Origin: Henckelia pumila
Taxonomy: Eukaryota; Streptophyta; Magnoliopsida; Lamiales; Gesneriaceae
Assembly (NCBI RefSeq): GCF_033568475.1
Contig: NW_027331831.1
Span: 11,160,001-11,224,000, forward strand
Length of the DNA stretch: 64,000 bases
Reading direction: 5' to 3'
Shown here: piece by piece, positions 46,271-58,940 of the stretch
Position numbering within the stretch: position 1 is the first letter of the stretch
Layout of the letters: the number at the start of each line of letters is the position of its first letter
The notes under the pieces: generated by a model
What the model saw: only the letters and a program-made list of their open reading frames with translations
The model's database searches: none
Told to the model about the DNA's origin: nothing
Made by a program: the position numbers and the translations under genes

Positions 46271-47435
46271 ATGATGATAGATGTGTCAGATGAATTGTTG
46301 GGGACATTTGTGCCCATAATGGTGTACTGGGTTTACTCGGGGATGTATGTAATAGCAGGATCAGTATTTGAAAAGTACAGGCTTCATCCCCAGAAAGATG
46401 AAGATGACAAGAATTTAGTGCCCAAGAAGGAAGTCGTCAAAGGGGTCCTCCTTCAGCAGGCTCTTCAGGCTGCTGTTGCATCACTTCTCTATGCTGTTAG
46501 TGTCTTCTATATACACATATTCTAATTGTTTTCTTTTCTATCATGGAAAATTGTTACAAGACCGTGTCACGAATCAATTTCAGAGACATATATCTTATTT
46601 GACTAGATCAAAATATAGCATCGTTTACGTCAAAAGTATTATTGAGTATCATCGTTCACTGTAGAGTTGAATCGAGTTGATATATGAGATCGTCACAAAG
46701 GAGACCTACTCCAATTTTTTTTTAGGGCCCCTCGTTTCAAACTTGACCTATTTTGTCTAAGATGAATTATACGTTATCGGCTAATAAAGAATATATATAT
46801 TCAAAATATTGAAGCACTCGTGTGCCTGAAATCTAAAGTTTCCTTCTTTTTTAAATGGCATATTTTTCATGTAGATTACTGGAAGCAAGTTTGAATCTGC
46901 AGCAGCAGCTGGGCAAACTTCGTCCCTGGTGGTTGTTGCTGTACAATTCGTGGTTGCCATGGTGGTTTTGGATACATGGCAATACTTCATGCACCGCTAC
47001 ATGCACCACAACAAGTTCTTGTACCGCCATATTCATTCCTATCATCATCGTCTCGTCGTCCCATACGGATTCGGAGCTTTTTACAATCACCCATTCGAGG
47101 GACTATTGATGGACACCATAGGTGGGGTGTTGGCCTTCCTTGTTTCGGGCATGTCTCCCCGAGCTTCCATCTTCTTCTTCTCGTTTGCTACTCTAAAAAC
47201 CGTTGACGACCACTGCGGACTATGGATACCGGGGAATCTTTTCCAGTTGTTGTTTAGCAATAACTCGGCGTATCATGATATTCATCATCATCTGTACGGG
47301 AACAAGTATAATTTTGCTCAGCCCTTCTTTGTGATGTGGGATAGGATTTTGGGTACTTACATGCCGTATTCGCTCGAGACGCGAACTGATGGGGGATTTG
47401 TAGCACGACCTGTTGAAGAATGCAAGGAAAATTGA
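46271..47435 (+). CDS. SBH1: Sphingoid-base C4-hydroxylase (sphinganine C4-monooxygenase), intact copy
   Basis: Two exons, 46271-46495 and 46875-47435, give 261 residues; the family is about 260 long. The intron (379 bp) uses GCT|GTTAGT and CATGTAG|ATT in phase 0. The enzyme hydroxylates C4 of the long-chain base to make phytosphingosine at the ER. The histidine ligands of the di-iron centre are H115-x3-H119, H129-x2-HH (132-133) and H209-x2-HH (212-213). Hydrophobic segments lie at about 8-30, 57-75, 93-107 and 157-180. DDHCGL (186-191) and NNSAYHDIHH are family signatures. The ATG at 46271 is chosen over the codon at 46268, which is GTG; ATG 46274 is a second possible start. It closely matches Arabidopsis SBH1/SBH2 as I recall them. 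It is convergent with the PMT2-like gene. Confidence 0.93.
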
Positions 47436-48208
47436 GTGAAACCAGTACTTTTTCACAATAGAGCATATCTGATTTTCAGGCTTGCTTCACTTCTGATATA
47501 TATTTAGTTCCTTTTCTGTTACAGTGGTGTCTGAAAGAAATAATGAAAGCAGAAGCTTTTCATGGATATTTCTGGGGCCCTTTTTTATGATTGTTTATTT
47601 TATGACTCTTCCATTATCTTTGGGTTTTTTTTATTGGCATTGTTTGTTTAATGTGGATATTGTGTTCAAAATGCTGTTTGAATTCATTATCTATACATCA
47701 AGGGCAAGTGCATCTCCATCACATACTGTAATTCTAGTTTCATTTGAGTTTAAGAAGATATGAGATTGAAATTCATCCAAGTCAAATAAACCAATCCAAG
47801 TAAAATGGATTTGAAATCGTTGAACCTTGTAACGCTGGATCGAACTCATGCGTCACCTACACTCTCTATAATAAGACCATATCCAGCATAAGCTACATTT
47901 TCATGACATCATATCATACAAAAAAAGAAAGAACCTAAGCATGAGAATAACAAAATGTAATTGATTTATGTTCTTCTAAAATAACAGTATAATAACATTG
48001 GGAGAATTGGGATGACAAAATTGAAAGTGATCAATAAATACCATTAACACTATGAGTTTCGATAAATTACTAGTTAAATTCGAGCTACCCAGCTTGACTG
48101 CATCCCCACTCCCTTTCAATGGAAAAACTTTAATAGCCGGGTAAAGTGAACCGTGCATCATCGGAATGTGTACGAGAAATCAAAGAATTGTCGTGTTTTC
48201 TTGGGGTT
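47436..48208. other. Intergenic region between two convergent genes
   Basis: Contains the 3' UTRs of hydroxylase copy 2 (shared with copy 1 between about 47630 and 47820) and of the PMT2-like gene. No further gene. Confidence 0.7.
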
Positions 48209-50862
48209 TTACTGCGTTGAAGTGGAGTTGCCAACCCAGTATTGCTTAACTGCAACCAGTATTTTTTCGGGGACGAGGGGACCGTCCTCATGATCCATCA
48301 TTTTAAAATCCCATTTCATACCAGCAATCATCTTCTTCACCTTAACTATTACATCTACTTCATCACGGAGTATGACTGCACCTTCTGGTCGGAGGATTCT
48401 GTCCATTTCTAACAAAATGTCTTCATAGTCACATCTGTGTTCATTTTTAATGAATCAGTTTGTTAGTTCTTGAAGTCAAGTCTGTGTTCTTTTTTGTCAT
48501 CAGTTGTATATTTCAAGATTTCTTGGAACCCAACAGACAAATAGGATACCGAAAACTTACTTGTCTTTGTACAGGCTGAAAAGACCATTAGCATGGATAA
48601 GATCGTATGTTCTTGGATAAGTAGAAAAGCCTTCACACCTGAAAAAGAAAAAAAATACAGTTGGATACACGACGGGGTCGGTACGTAAATTGGTAGCCTA
48701 GCAGGACAAAAAGAAATTTCACTAGATTGGGTAAAACGAGACTCAGCCAGGTTATGATCCATCTACTATATTGTGTGGCCACATATGTGGTGCAACAATT
48801 GAAATTTGGTGATTAGGCATCTACAGTTTCAAAATATTTGAGTTGCACCAATAAAATTAGATATAACAATCAGTAAATAGACAAACATTCGGCCCTATAA
48901 GCAGAAAACGAAAATTGTAATTGAAAACGAAAAGAATACCAGTCGTGATAAATGCCAATCAATCCCCGTTCATAAATGACTCCCAGAGTATTTTTCTTGG
49001 CAATCGTCGGCACAACATTCATTACCCAAAATTTGGGAGAATGAAGTGCAGCAGCAAAACCTCCCAATCCAGCATTCATATCCATAATGTTCCGGTACCT
49101 TCCGGAGTCAAGAATCTTGTTGATCCTTTTATAGGCGCTGACGTGCTTTTTCCATTGCTTGTTGTCCTCCAAGTACGTCTCAACAGAGACTCCGGAAACC
49201 GACCCACTAGCGATTCTGGGAGGGACGGCATAAAGCCTCTCTGGGAACGGTTTAAGTACCCCACTTGATGCCTCATCACTGTTTGCGTTGGTATATGGAG
49301 TAACACACGGCTCCATTTTCTTGTACCTAATAAATGATAGACCAAACACTGAGTGCGTGCATAAAAGCATACTTTTTGCAACTTAAGTACACACGCAAAA
49401 CATGAAAGTAATGAAATCCAAAATCCCTCATTGGGGTTTTGTATGTATAGTTATTCATACCAGACGTCATCAGCATCTTCAGATTTACAAAAGGTTACTC
49501 CAGCATTTTCTTGTTCTGCACGACAAGCATCAGTATCCATGGTCTTCTGCCATATAGCAATTTCACCTTTCTCAGACTTCTTTTCCCAGCAGAGAAGTTT
49601 GGCCACTTCTTCAATCTTTCTTTGTTCTTCCTCGAGGTCTTCCTTTGTACGTTGCCATGGCTTGTAGTTTATCTTCCAATTGATAGGAGGCCCCGAAAGA
49701 ACCCAGTAACCACCGGGCCTAAGAACACGATCAACCTCCTTCATATACAGTCCATCTGCCAAGAGAAAACCAAATTACACAAACAACAATAAGCCCAAGG
49801 ATGACGAGAAATACCATCCCACGATGCATTGTTATCTTATTTATGCACAAATTTTCGTTTGGACATTTGGTCCTTACCATTTACCCCCCAAGGTATAAGA
49901 CAACGAGAACAGTGAGCCATGTCAAAAGCTCTGGATGGATATGGAGTTTTTATAGTTCCAAGAACACCAATAACAGCAGGTACACCCCTTTCAAGTGCAA
50001 ACTGAACCTGGGCCTCGTGTGAATCTCGTGGAGCAAACGACATTGCAATAACATTTCTTTTCCAGAGATAAGCCCCCCAACTAGCAACCTGAAATCATGA
50101 AATATATCAGAGTCAAAAACACATAAATCCAAAAATTTGGCATCAAACACCTAAATAATCAAAGTAAAAGACCACAAGAAAGTGCAAAATCAACAAGTAT
50201 AGCACTGGACATACCCCACATCCAGTATCCAATGCTGTCCTTACAGTTCCATCAGCTATTGGTATAACTGAAGCCAGCTGGTCAATATACTTGTCGGCCC
50301 CCTGAGGAAATTGCGTTCCTCCACCAGGGAACCTAAACACATCTCCCTCATACTGGATCCAGTTCTGAATAGCCTTCTCAACAGTCAAGCTCTTGTATGG
50401 AGCATTGGCATAAGGAACATAATCACGACTTTTTGGCCATGGAAATGGGGTTACATATCCTTCGGGAGCTGGAATAAGGCAATGGAGCTTCTCTGCTTGA
50501 GGAGGGCAGTGCCTTTCACGATATATCATATCATCCCTAGGGAAAGTCATTGCGCGACTTTGGTCTTGGCAGGGCGTGTAATCAGTGAATCGAGTGTGGC
50601 ATGGCTTATACTCAGTTGTTTTAGAATCAGAATCATCAATAATCCCGGCTTCACCAGCATGGCGGGTTTCAAAATTGAGGTTCGGAACAATGTTGCAGTT
50701 CTCTCCACTCTTGGTCATCTCAAGGGCTATGCTATCTCCCTTTCCAAATCCACTTCTCTGCCATGCTCCAAGTAAGTAGAAGAAACAGCACAGACCAGCT
50801 ACTATAAAGATAGACACAGAACTTCTAGTTCTACCATCACCTGAATTAAACTTGTTTGCCAT
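48209..50862 (-). CDS. PMT2: Probable S-adenosylmethionine methyltransferase, PMT2-like
   Basis: Six exons on the minus strand: 50862-50215, 50088-49878, 49755-49461, 49326-48940, 48638-48561, 48434-48209. All introns are GT-AG with consistent phases. The product is 614 residues, against about 613 for Arabidopsis PMT2. It has a short cytosolic N-terminus and one membrane anchor ([18 protein letters not shown], about 17-34), then a lumenal DUF248 methyltransferase domain: [17 protein letters not shown], the SAM-binding [15 protein letters not shown] (spanning exon 1/2), [22 protein letters not shown], and in the second half [17 protein letters not shown] and RILRPEGAV. It ends [12 protein letters not shown]. 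The family consists of Golgi type II proteins implicated in methylating wall polysaccharides such as pectin; the substrate is not shown by sequence. No defects seen. Confidence 0.95.
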
Positions 50863-50869
50863 CACGAAC

Positions 50870-51816
50870 CTGAAACATTTGCAACTCAAATTAAGTCTAC
50901 ATAAAAAGAAAGTTAATTTCCCAAATTCGACACGATTTTCCCGCATGAACATACAAAAATGATCCATATCTATATCAAACTCGATCTGTAGAGAAAAAGT
51001 GTTGCTATTCCGATCATTTCCCAAAGCTAGTAACTATAATTTTTCAATGCTTTTCCTCTCAAATTCACTTCTGGAAACTTCACATACTCAAATACACATG
51101 CAGTTAATAGTAACATAAATAAACTATGGTTCACCCAACAACATAATAAAAGATGATATAAACCATTAAGTGTAATCTTCTCCCAATAAATATCATACGG
51201 ATTCCACAGATTCAATGCTGATGTACATCACAAAACAGAGCATAACTTAGATCTGCTGCCACTTTAACAAGATCCATTGTTATCATCGAAAGAACAAACT
51301 TTAAATGGATCCATTTCTTAAAGACATTAATGGATCTATCAGTAAAGTACCTCTAAAAGAAAGGTTCATCTACTTCAACCTCAAACAACATTATAACTTT
51401 ATTAAAATCCAAAAATCATCACACACTAAAGATCACGCAAGAAAGGGACCAAAAATCAATAAACCGCCATCTGTAAAACATCATGTTAATTAAATTCTCA
51501 AATCAAGAATCCATTTGCTTAAATTAAAAGAGAAACACTTAATCTTCATTGTCTAAATACTAAGTGTCCGTCAGAAAGTATGTTCCAAATGACGAGCATT
51601 CAAGCAGGAGCTCGATTGTTATTCCGAACCCAGAAACTAAATCATTAAAAATAAACAATATAAATCAGATTCCACAAATTTCCCGAAAACTCCATTCATC
51701 AACAGAGAGACAAAACCAAACGATGAGCACTAAAAATTATCAAAAAAAAAAAAAAAAACAGGACACTCGAATTATTAACGAAGTTAAGAAATGCATCAAT
51801 CAATAAAAACTCATAC
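50870..51816 (-). other. Probable 5'-UTR intron of the PMT2-like gene
   Basis: The acceptor TTTCAG|GTTCGTG lies 7 nt before the ATG, and a good donor ATTG|GTATGAG is at 51816. Reading into the apparent upstream in-frame extension (to 51024) would lengthen the N-terminus with unrelated sequence, so an intron is more likely. The leader exon would be about 51817-51990. Not provable without RNA data. Confidence 0.55.
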
Positions 51817-51990
51817 CAATCACATCAGTTGACGCGAACACTGATTCAACGATCTAAAAAAGGTCGAATCTTTACGCTTTTATATCACCGATTACGCTAT
51901 GAACAGATCCGAACAACGGAGTTTTGGCACAACACAAGCACTCAATAGCAAACAAATCCTCACTTCATCTAAACAAATATTCCTTGAAAT

Positions 51991-52832
51991 GGTATATTTT
52001 TATTGTTCATCATGCGCGCATATGTAGATCGAGCCACTCGGATTTGGGTCTCTTTAAATGTTGAAAGACAAATATATCTTCTTTTCTTTTTTCTTTTTTC
52101 TTTTTTGCTTTTTCGTTATTATTATTTTATTTAATGCCAGTCATCACCAACCATTAAACAATTTTTCTAATTGGCCCTTCATTTTAGTGCCCAATGACTT
52201 GCCTCAAAACTTTTCAAATTGTACAAATCAACCCTAAAATTGTAATAATTTTTTACTCTTTTTTGAGAGGAGTTGTGGCATATTTACTTTTAAATCGAAA
52301 TCCAAATCTTTTTAGCAGGTATTCTGTAAGAAGATCTCACAGATATATATTATTTAGACGAGTTGACTCGATCTGATTCTACAATAAAAATAATAATTTT
52401 GGCATAAAAGTGAATTTTTATGAGTCAAATCGAATATGAGATTAATTTAACAAAATTGATACACGATACAGTTTTATAAGATTTTTTGTTTTATTTTTAA
52501 AAAGTGCATAAATGTCAAAGCCTCGAATTTAAAATATTTAACGAAAATTAGAGTTTGGATCACCTAAACACTAATAAATACTTATATGCATCAGATTAGA
52601 ACGTTCAAATGTTATAATCAAAATACTTGCAATTTTACTTCTTTGTTATAATTCATTTCTACGATGAATTTCTTGGTGGTTCATAATCTAATATATATCA
52701 GAAATGTTACTCATTTCTATACAAAACACTCATATAAACATTTGCAATCAAAACAAAAAATTTGAGATCCACTGCTTTTTTGTTTTGAAATAAAAAAAAT
52801 TAATATTAACATTTTTTATATAAAATAACAAA
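51991..52832. other. Putative promoter region of the PMT2-like gene and spacer
   Basis: Includes a T/C-rich run (CTTTTTTCTTTT, about 52080-52115) often found near plant transcription starts. No coding frame is supported. Confidence 0.4.
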
Positions 52833-53070
52833 TGTGGCTCAGGGATGAGTTTATGCTGCCCTTCAGGTAGCCACAGTTCATGCTGCTCTTCGGGTAGCCG
52901 ATAGCCACAGGATGAGTTCATGCTGCCCTTCGGGTAGGCTACCCGAAGGGCAATTGGACGGTGGCAGATCAATTACAAATCAATTGATTTGATATGCAAA
53001 TTGATCTGCCACCATTAATGTTGACAGATGGACAATGCCCCACTGCCAATATTGACTCATCCGTGGCTCA
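52833..53070. repeat. Cluster of perfect hairpins and short direct repeats
   Basis: TGCCCTTCGGGTAG / CTACCCGAAGGGCA form a perfect 14-bp-arm hairpin with a 1-nt loop (52924-52952). GGTGGCAGATCAATT (52960-52974) and its complement (52999-53013) form another. Before them, GCTGCCCTTCGGGTAGCC-like units repeat three times (52855, 52882, 52921). Outer GATGAGT and ACTCATC flank the cluster. It is perhaps a palindromic MITE. No coding content. Confidence 0.7.
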
Positions 53071-54253
53071 GACCAAACCTATCACAAGCTACACTATATG
53101 GCCTTGTCACTACTCACTAGTCAGCAAACATAGGACATAGTTTTGATTAGTTTGGTCTCTAAGGAAAAAGTAGTGATAGAGGACTAGATTGATATAATCA
53201 AGCAACGAGGGGGTAAAATGCAAATATCCGTGGTTGAGAACTGGAGACCACTTAAATGAGATGATAACATCCAACCCCGCATGTTTTTTTAATATTTTCA
53301 AGGGAGCGGGCCCCACAAAGCTCCACCGTCTCCGCGTATGATAGGGTGCACGGGGTGCGCAACACGCATACACGCTATGGGGCCCAAATCTGTATCGGGC
53401 CCCCACGACAATAAAGGCCAATTAAAAATTACTGAAGATTGGGCCCACAATCATGTGGATCCAGGCCACCGAATTCTGAATCGTGGGTGACAAAAAGTCA
53501 GCATGATGAACGGTGGATGATGACGGATGGTCAGATCTAAAGTAGGAAAATAGTTTTAATTTTTTTAAACAATAATAATAAATTAAATCAATCGTGTAGA
53601 CAGTATGGAAGGGGTTTCATTTTTGGGTAAATTTTATTGGATCTTTGTGAATTTTTTTTGAATTTTTTTTCCTGCAAAATATTTTACTAAATTTAGTTTT
53701 TTGCAAAATATTTTAATAAATTAAGTAAAATTGCCTTCATACGTTGAACATATGGTTAGATTATGGAAGGTAAATTACATCAGAATCCTCTTCATATATT
53801 TTTAAAAACAAAAAAATCCACTCCGTGACTGAAATTAATTGCATTTAAAAATTTGTGTTTTACAAAATTAAGCGTAAAACTCCTTGTATAAGGTAAATGC
53901 GCTCGAGTTTCTTTTAACACATGGTTAAAGTAGTGTTTGGAAAAGCTTTTATAAACACTTCTTAGTTTTTTCTTTACAAAATTTTGAAAAAGTTGAGAAA
54001 TACTTCTTAGAAGCTCAACCAAACAATATCTAAATGCACCTGTAATTTGGGAAAAAAAAAAAGAGGATACATTATATTATTAAAATTTTTTAATGGATTT
54101 CCTTTCAAATTTTTTTTTTTTTTATGGATTTTTATGGGTCCTTTTTTTTCTCCTATTTTATGTATGACCTGTAAATATATTTATACATCCACCAAAATTC
54201 AAATGGTAGACCAATTCTTTTTCTTTTATTTTTTTATGTTATACCAATTCTTT

Positions 54254-54255
<2 letters not shown>

Positions 54256-54300
<45 letters not shown>
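54256..54300. repeat. (AAT)n microsatellite
   Basis: About 15 uninterrupted units. Confidence 0.9.
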
Positions 54301-54301
<1 letters not shown>

Positions 54302-54719
54302 TTTAAACGACCGACTTACATTCTACCATATTAAAATTTGATCCATACATCATAGTTTGTGTTGAATAAATCAAAAACCAATCCGTGTAATTCATATCCA
54401 TCCTATGACATTAATTAATGCTCATTAATAAACAACCTTAATATTTAATTGCAAGATCTCATGAATCAAGGCTATAAATTTTTCTAATTTATTGTTTGTG
54501 AACAGTAGTGGTCCACGATTATTTTATGGACCCATAGAGTAGGCAAATGTTTATATATATTGGTGTGCTATATATTAATGCTTTTAATTGACTATACCTA
54601 GCTTTCAAACTTAAGTTTCATTAATAATTGATGTGTGAGTGTGACTTTGAAGTTAAGTCTATGGGGGTAATTTTTCTCACGATATCATTAGATCATGTGA
54701 GTTTCACATTTTAATGAAA

Positions 54720-54807
54720 GTTAATGTCATTTGTTGATGATCGAAAAGCTAAAATTTGGTCACGTTAATGTCATTTGTTGATGATCGAAGAGCTAAAATT
54801 TGGTCAC
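54720..54807. repeat. Tandem repeat, two 44-bp units
   Basis: GTTAATGTCATTTGTTGATG begins each unit (54720 and 54764). They end with AATTTGGTCAC and differ at one base, so this is a recent duplication. Confidence 0.9.
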
Positions 54808-55167
54808 ATAATTGACAGAGAATACTCATGATGTAAGGTAGAAAATCCTGACTTTGATAACATAGGCACCAAGAATCAATCACGTCTTAAAGATTAGCTC
54901 AAATCAATTAGAACTGTCCCAACGCGTAGTAATTACTTCGATTGGTAAACAATTTATTAGTTCTTCAATAAAATCTTGGATTCGAGTATTTTATAAAGGG
55001 ATAAAAAATATATTGAAAAAAAGAAAAAGAATCATAATGTGGGTACAAGGAATAAATTTGAGCCCAGGGCTTCGAGAATGATTGGTTGGATTTTAAACAA
55101 ATGGAGCCATTTTTTTTATTTTAATGTGATTTAACCATTATTAAGTCGTAAATATGTGAGAAAATAA

Positions 55168-55363
55168 CGGGTGATACTATGCTACACCGAGTGAAACAAT
55201 CAATATTTTTTCTTCACATGTTCGCGCGAATATAATGATAACAAAAAAAAAATTTACAGGCGGGATTATCCACATTATTTTTTTTCAACGTAATGTTCGC
55301 GCGAACATCTCAACAAAAACACAAAAGAAATATATTTCACCTAATGTAGCATAGAATCACCCG
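55168..55363. mobile_element. MITE, 196 bp
   Basis: CGGGTGATACTATGCTACAC on the left pairs with the complement of the right end, CGGGTGATTCTATGCTACAT. AAAATA flanks both sides (55161-55166 and 55364-55369). The core carries two TGTTCGCGCGAA-type palindromes. Confidence 0.7.
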
Positions 55364-55369
55364 AAAATA

Positions 55370-57048
55370 GCAAATTGAGCTTATCAGTTGGATTCAGTTG
55401 GGTTTGGACAATATAACTAGTTACAATTAAGTTTGAATAAATTGAATGTAATGATTAATATCTTCAAAATTTTCTGTCAAAAAAAAAACTTTAATATATA
55501 TTTATAGTACGTATGAGTCATGACACTTGTTGTTGTTGGCATAAAGTCGGATATTACTAATATATCAACATCATATTTTGGTGAAAAAATAACAGAATAA
55601 ATTTATAAATAAAGCTAAATTTATCTTGCTGAATTTGTTCGACCCAATGGATTTTATTATTAATAATTTTAAAAATATTAAAATTAGGTTGAACGATGCA
55701 GCCTTATTTTTTCTTTTAATTTTTTTTGTGGTTTGTTTTTTGTTTTATTTGAGGTCATATTTCCTTATTATTTAATAAATGGGACGAGAGATAACATATA
55801 TCAAACATGAGAGCTTCGTTAATTTGAAAGATAATTAATTTTCAAAAGATTAAATATCTTATGAGAAGGTATCACAACTTATTATCTCTGTAAAATTGAT
55901 CAATGTGGTACATACTACATACTTATAATGAAAACTAATATTTTTAACAAAAAGAATAATAATTTTTATGGGTTGGTCGGTCGGATCAGGATTTGTCTCA
56001 CAACTGACATCTATTTTTTTAAAAAATACTTTATTTTAAAAATATTAAGTAATCAATCTTTGAGAAAAAGTGGTATAATCTTTTCATATTTTCTAAAATA
56101 AAGTTTTTAACTTATTTAAATATGTTTTGGTTTATATTTTTTGAAAAATATATAAATAAATGTGTATGTATGTCGGTCCATTTTATTTTTTTTTCCAATA
56201 TATAATTAATAGTTGTAATACTGATAATAATAATAATAATTTAAACATGCAAAATTCTTGAAAAACAAATAAAGAATGATGTGTATGCATGTCAGTTAAA
56301 TTTTTTTTACTAGTAGTATGATTAATAAAAAAAATAAAATGAAATGATATTCAGAATAATAAAAACTAATAATAATTATTATTATTATTTAAATATTCAA
56401 AATTCTAAAAAAATTTCACACAAACTTCTTGAATTTTTACATTTTAATTTTTTTAAAAAAATTCATTAACTTATTTAAGTATATAATATGCAAGTTTAGT
56501 TCTAAAAAAAAAAAAGAATAGATGTGTATATGTGTTTGACCACTTAAATTTTTTAATTTAATTTTACTAGTAATGTGATATAATAGGTAGAATTTCTAGT
56601 GATATGATTAATAATTGGTATTATTTTAAAAAAAAAAAATAGACAGACACATTTACACATAACACACCTTTCTTTATTTTTTTTTCAAGAATTTGTATGC
56701 CGAAATTCTAGAATTTTATTATTGTTATTATTCCAACTATTGAACATATTACTAGTAACAATAAAATGAAAAATAACGTGGTCCGAAACAATTCACCATA
56801 ATTTTTAAAATCACAAAAATCTTAATGAGACGGTTTCACATATCAATTTTGTGATATAGATTTTATGTCCGATACATTTTGTCATGAAAAATATTATTTA
56901 TATGTTAAAATTACTCACTCCATCCCGATTATATATTTCATGTTTTTTGTTTGTCCCAAATATATATGTATGCATCATATTTAGTAATAGTTTTTTACAC
57001 TTTTTTTACCAATATATGAAATAATAATAATAATTGAAACATGCAAAC
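55370..57048. other. AT-rich spacer
   Basis: Repeated AT-rich blocks mentioning ATTTTTTTAC TAGTA-type motifs (56300, 56570), probably old element debris. No gene. Confidence 0.45.
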
Positions 57049-57913
57049 ATGAAATATGCATACTCAACTAGAATATCTCGAATAGTACTCCGTACCTCTA
57101 CTCAAGCAACCTAGCAACTCGGATACTCAATTGCAAGTTTTTAAGCAAGTAATTTGTAATCACCATGTCACTCTTTGCATACTAAAAGTCTTACTAGACA
57201 AATAATTGTTTCCATAAGCTAATTAGGGTCTAGAATTATACCTACATTGTCAACTCTTTGATGGTGATGCCCTCAAACTCTAGGCACGTGCAACATCGCT
57301 ACGATCTCGGTAGCGCCTTGCTATTGCCTGGCCCCCGAATCGACGCTTAGAAGCCCTCAAAACCAACTAGAAATGAGAGAAATGAAAAAGAAATGAGCAA
57401 TTTCCAATGAAAGTTTCGATCCCTATTTATAGGCGGAGTTCGAAACTTTCGATCCCAAGTTCGGAGCTTTCGATCGCACTTTGGAGCTTTCGATCGCACT
57501 TCGAAGCTCCCGATCTCTATCCACCACACACATGTCCCGCGATTAGACAACTCACTCCGCCGACGAGTTCGAACCTTCCGATCTTAATATTCGGAGCTTC
57601 CGAACTGTCATCCATCAAATCACCAATCAAAATTCATATCTTGTCTGACCGAGAGAGTTCGGAGCTTCCAAACTCACCCTCTGTATTCGAACTGCATCGC
57701 CCCTTTCGAACACTTCGGATCTTCCGATCCTATCTTGGTTCAAGTTCGGACCTTTCGAACTACTCGAACCCTTGATGTCTTCCAAACCATTTTCAAACGT
57801 TCTGAATCCGATTTTCCACTCTATAATCCCAAATGATGGTCTCTTAATTATGTTTTGGTCAATCAAACATGTTTAGATAATTAATTAACTTAATTAAAAA
57901 TGAGACTACTACA
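57049..57913 (-). repeat. Truncated gypsy LTR (minus orientation)
   Basis: The right end is CTACTACA at 57913, so in minus orientation it starts TGTAGTAG. It has a minus-strand TATA box CTATAAATAGG (about 57424-57433). Upstream of the TATA box (higher coordinates) is an array of CGGAGCTTTCGATC/CGGATCTTCCGATC-like dyads. It shares GAATATCTCGAATAGTACT with 62345-62370 of the LTR at 61732, so the two are related families. The left part is missing. Confidence 0.7.
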
Positions 57914-58940
57914 ATATGTACCGAAATAACTCATCTCATGACATATAAAGATCGTGATACCTTCACAAAAGATATCTGTTTTTTTAAAATAAAAAATTTT
58001 AATTTTTTTTAATGAAACTGACATGTTTGGTATGTTACCTAGGTCATAGAGTCCCATTTTATGCATAATAAAAAAACATGACTTTAAATAAAATAAAAAA
58101 CAAAAATAATTTTTTTTTTTTTTTTAAAAAAAAACAAGTCTGCAGCGGTGCAAATGCACCACTTTTACGGGTGAAGCTTTTCAGTACTTTTGCAAAATCC
58201 CACCATTCAAACTAATTTTAATATTTTTTATTATTTAAATTATTAGTAAAAATTTTTTTGATCCGATCCATATACACAATTAAAAGTAATTTTTGGATTT
58301 TCCTAAAACATTCTCCATCTTATCAAACTAACAACATTGTTTTACTATATTATGATAATAACTTTTATTTAATTTTTAAAAAAATAATTCATTTTTTATT
58401 TATTATTTTTATAAAACACACGAATCACAGACACATGTGCCACGATCCACTAGATAATATAAGTTCAATGACAAAATTACTTGACCAAGAAAAACAGGAA
58501 ATTTATCATTTCTTACCGACAGTAGGGCCCAAAAACAAATAATAACAATACATCTTTAAAATATGAGTAAATATGAAGTAGCAGTCTTAAATATTTCTGT
58601 CACAATTCATGAGTATATATATAAAATTGATAGATGAAATAACATTAGTACGAATATTTAATTAAGGTGTGGATCGGAATATATTCTCCAATGGATCGGA
58701 GTCCAATAGTGATTGAATGTGACATTGCCAGTCCGATTGTATTCTTTGTCACAAAAATGTGTTCATAAAAGCTTTAGGCGTGGTCACCAAAGCATGTCGA
58801 CACATTTTGTATGTGGTCCAGGTGTTTGAACAAAATTATAATGAATTACAATTAAATAAGCAAATAAAAGACAATCTTTTAGAAAAGAAACAATTTGGTA
58901 GATTTTGTTATCAATTTGGTATAAATATATTGTTGTGGTA
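57914..58940. other. AT-rich spacer
   Basis: No gene or element recognised. The open frames here are low-complexity. Confidence 0.45.

Larger units (their letters stand above)
53071..55167. other. Spacer
   Basis: No gene recognised. It holds an (AAT)n microsatellite at about 54256-54300 and a 44-bp tandem duplication at 54720-54807. Confidence 0.5.

Noticed and set aside
50863..51024. N-terminal extension of the PMT2-like protein
   Set aside because: It reads through a probable 5'-UTR intron; the family start is at 50862, next to the membrane anchor.
54047..54334. 95-codon frame ending in poly-Ile
   Set aside because: The composition reflects T-rich sequence and the (AAT)n run.
57407..57775. 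122-codon open frame
   Set aside because: It runs through the dyad array of a truncated LTR and has repeat-driven Ser/Pro/Glu composition.
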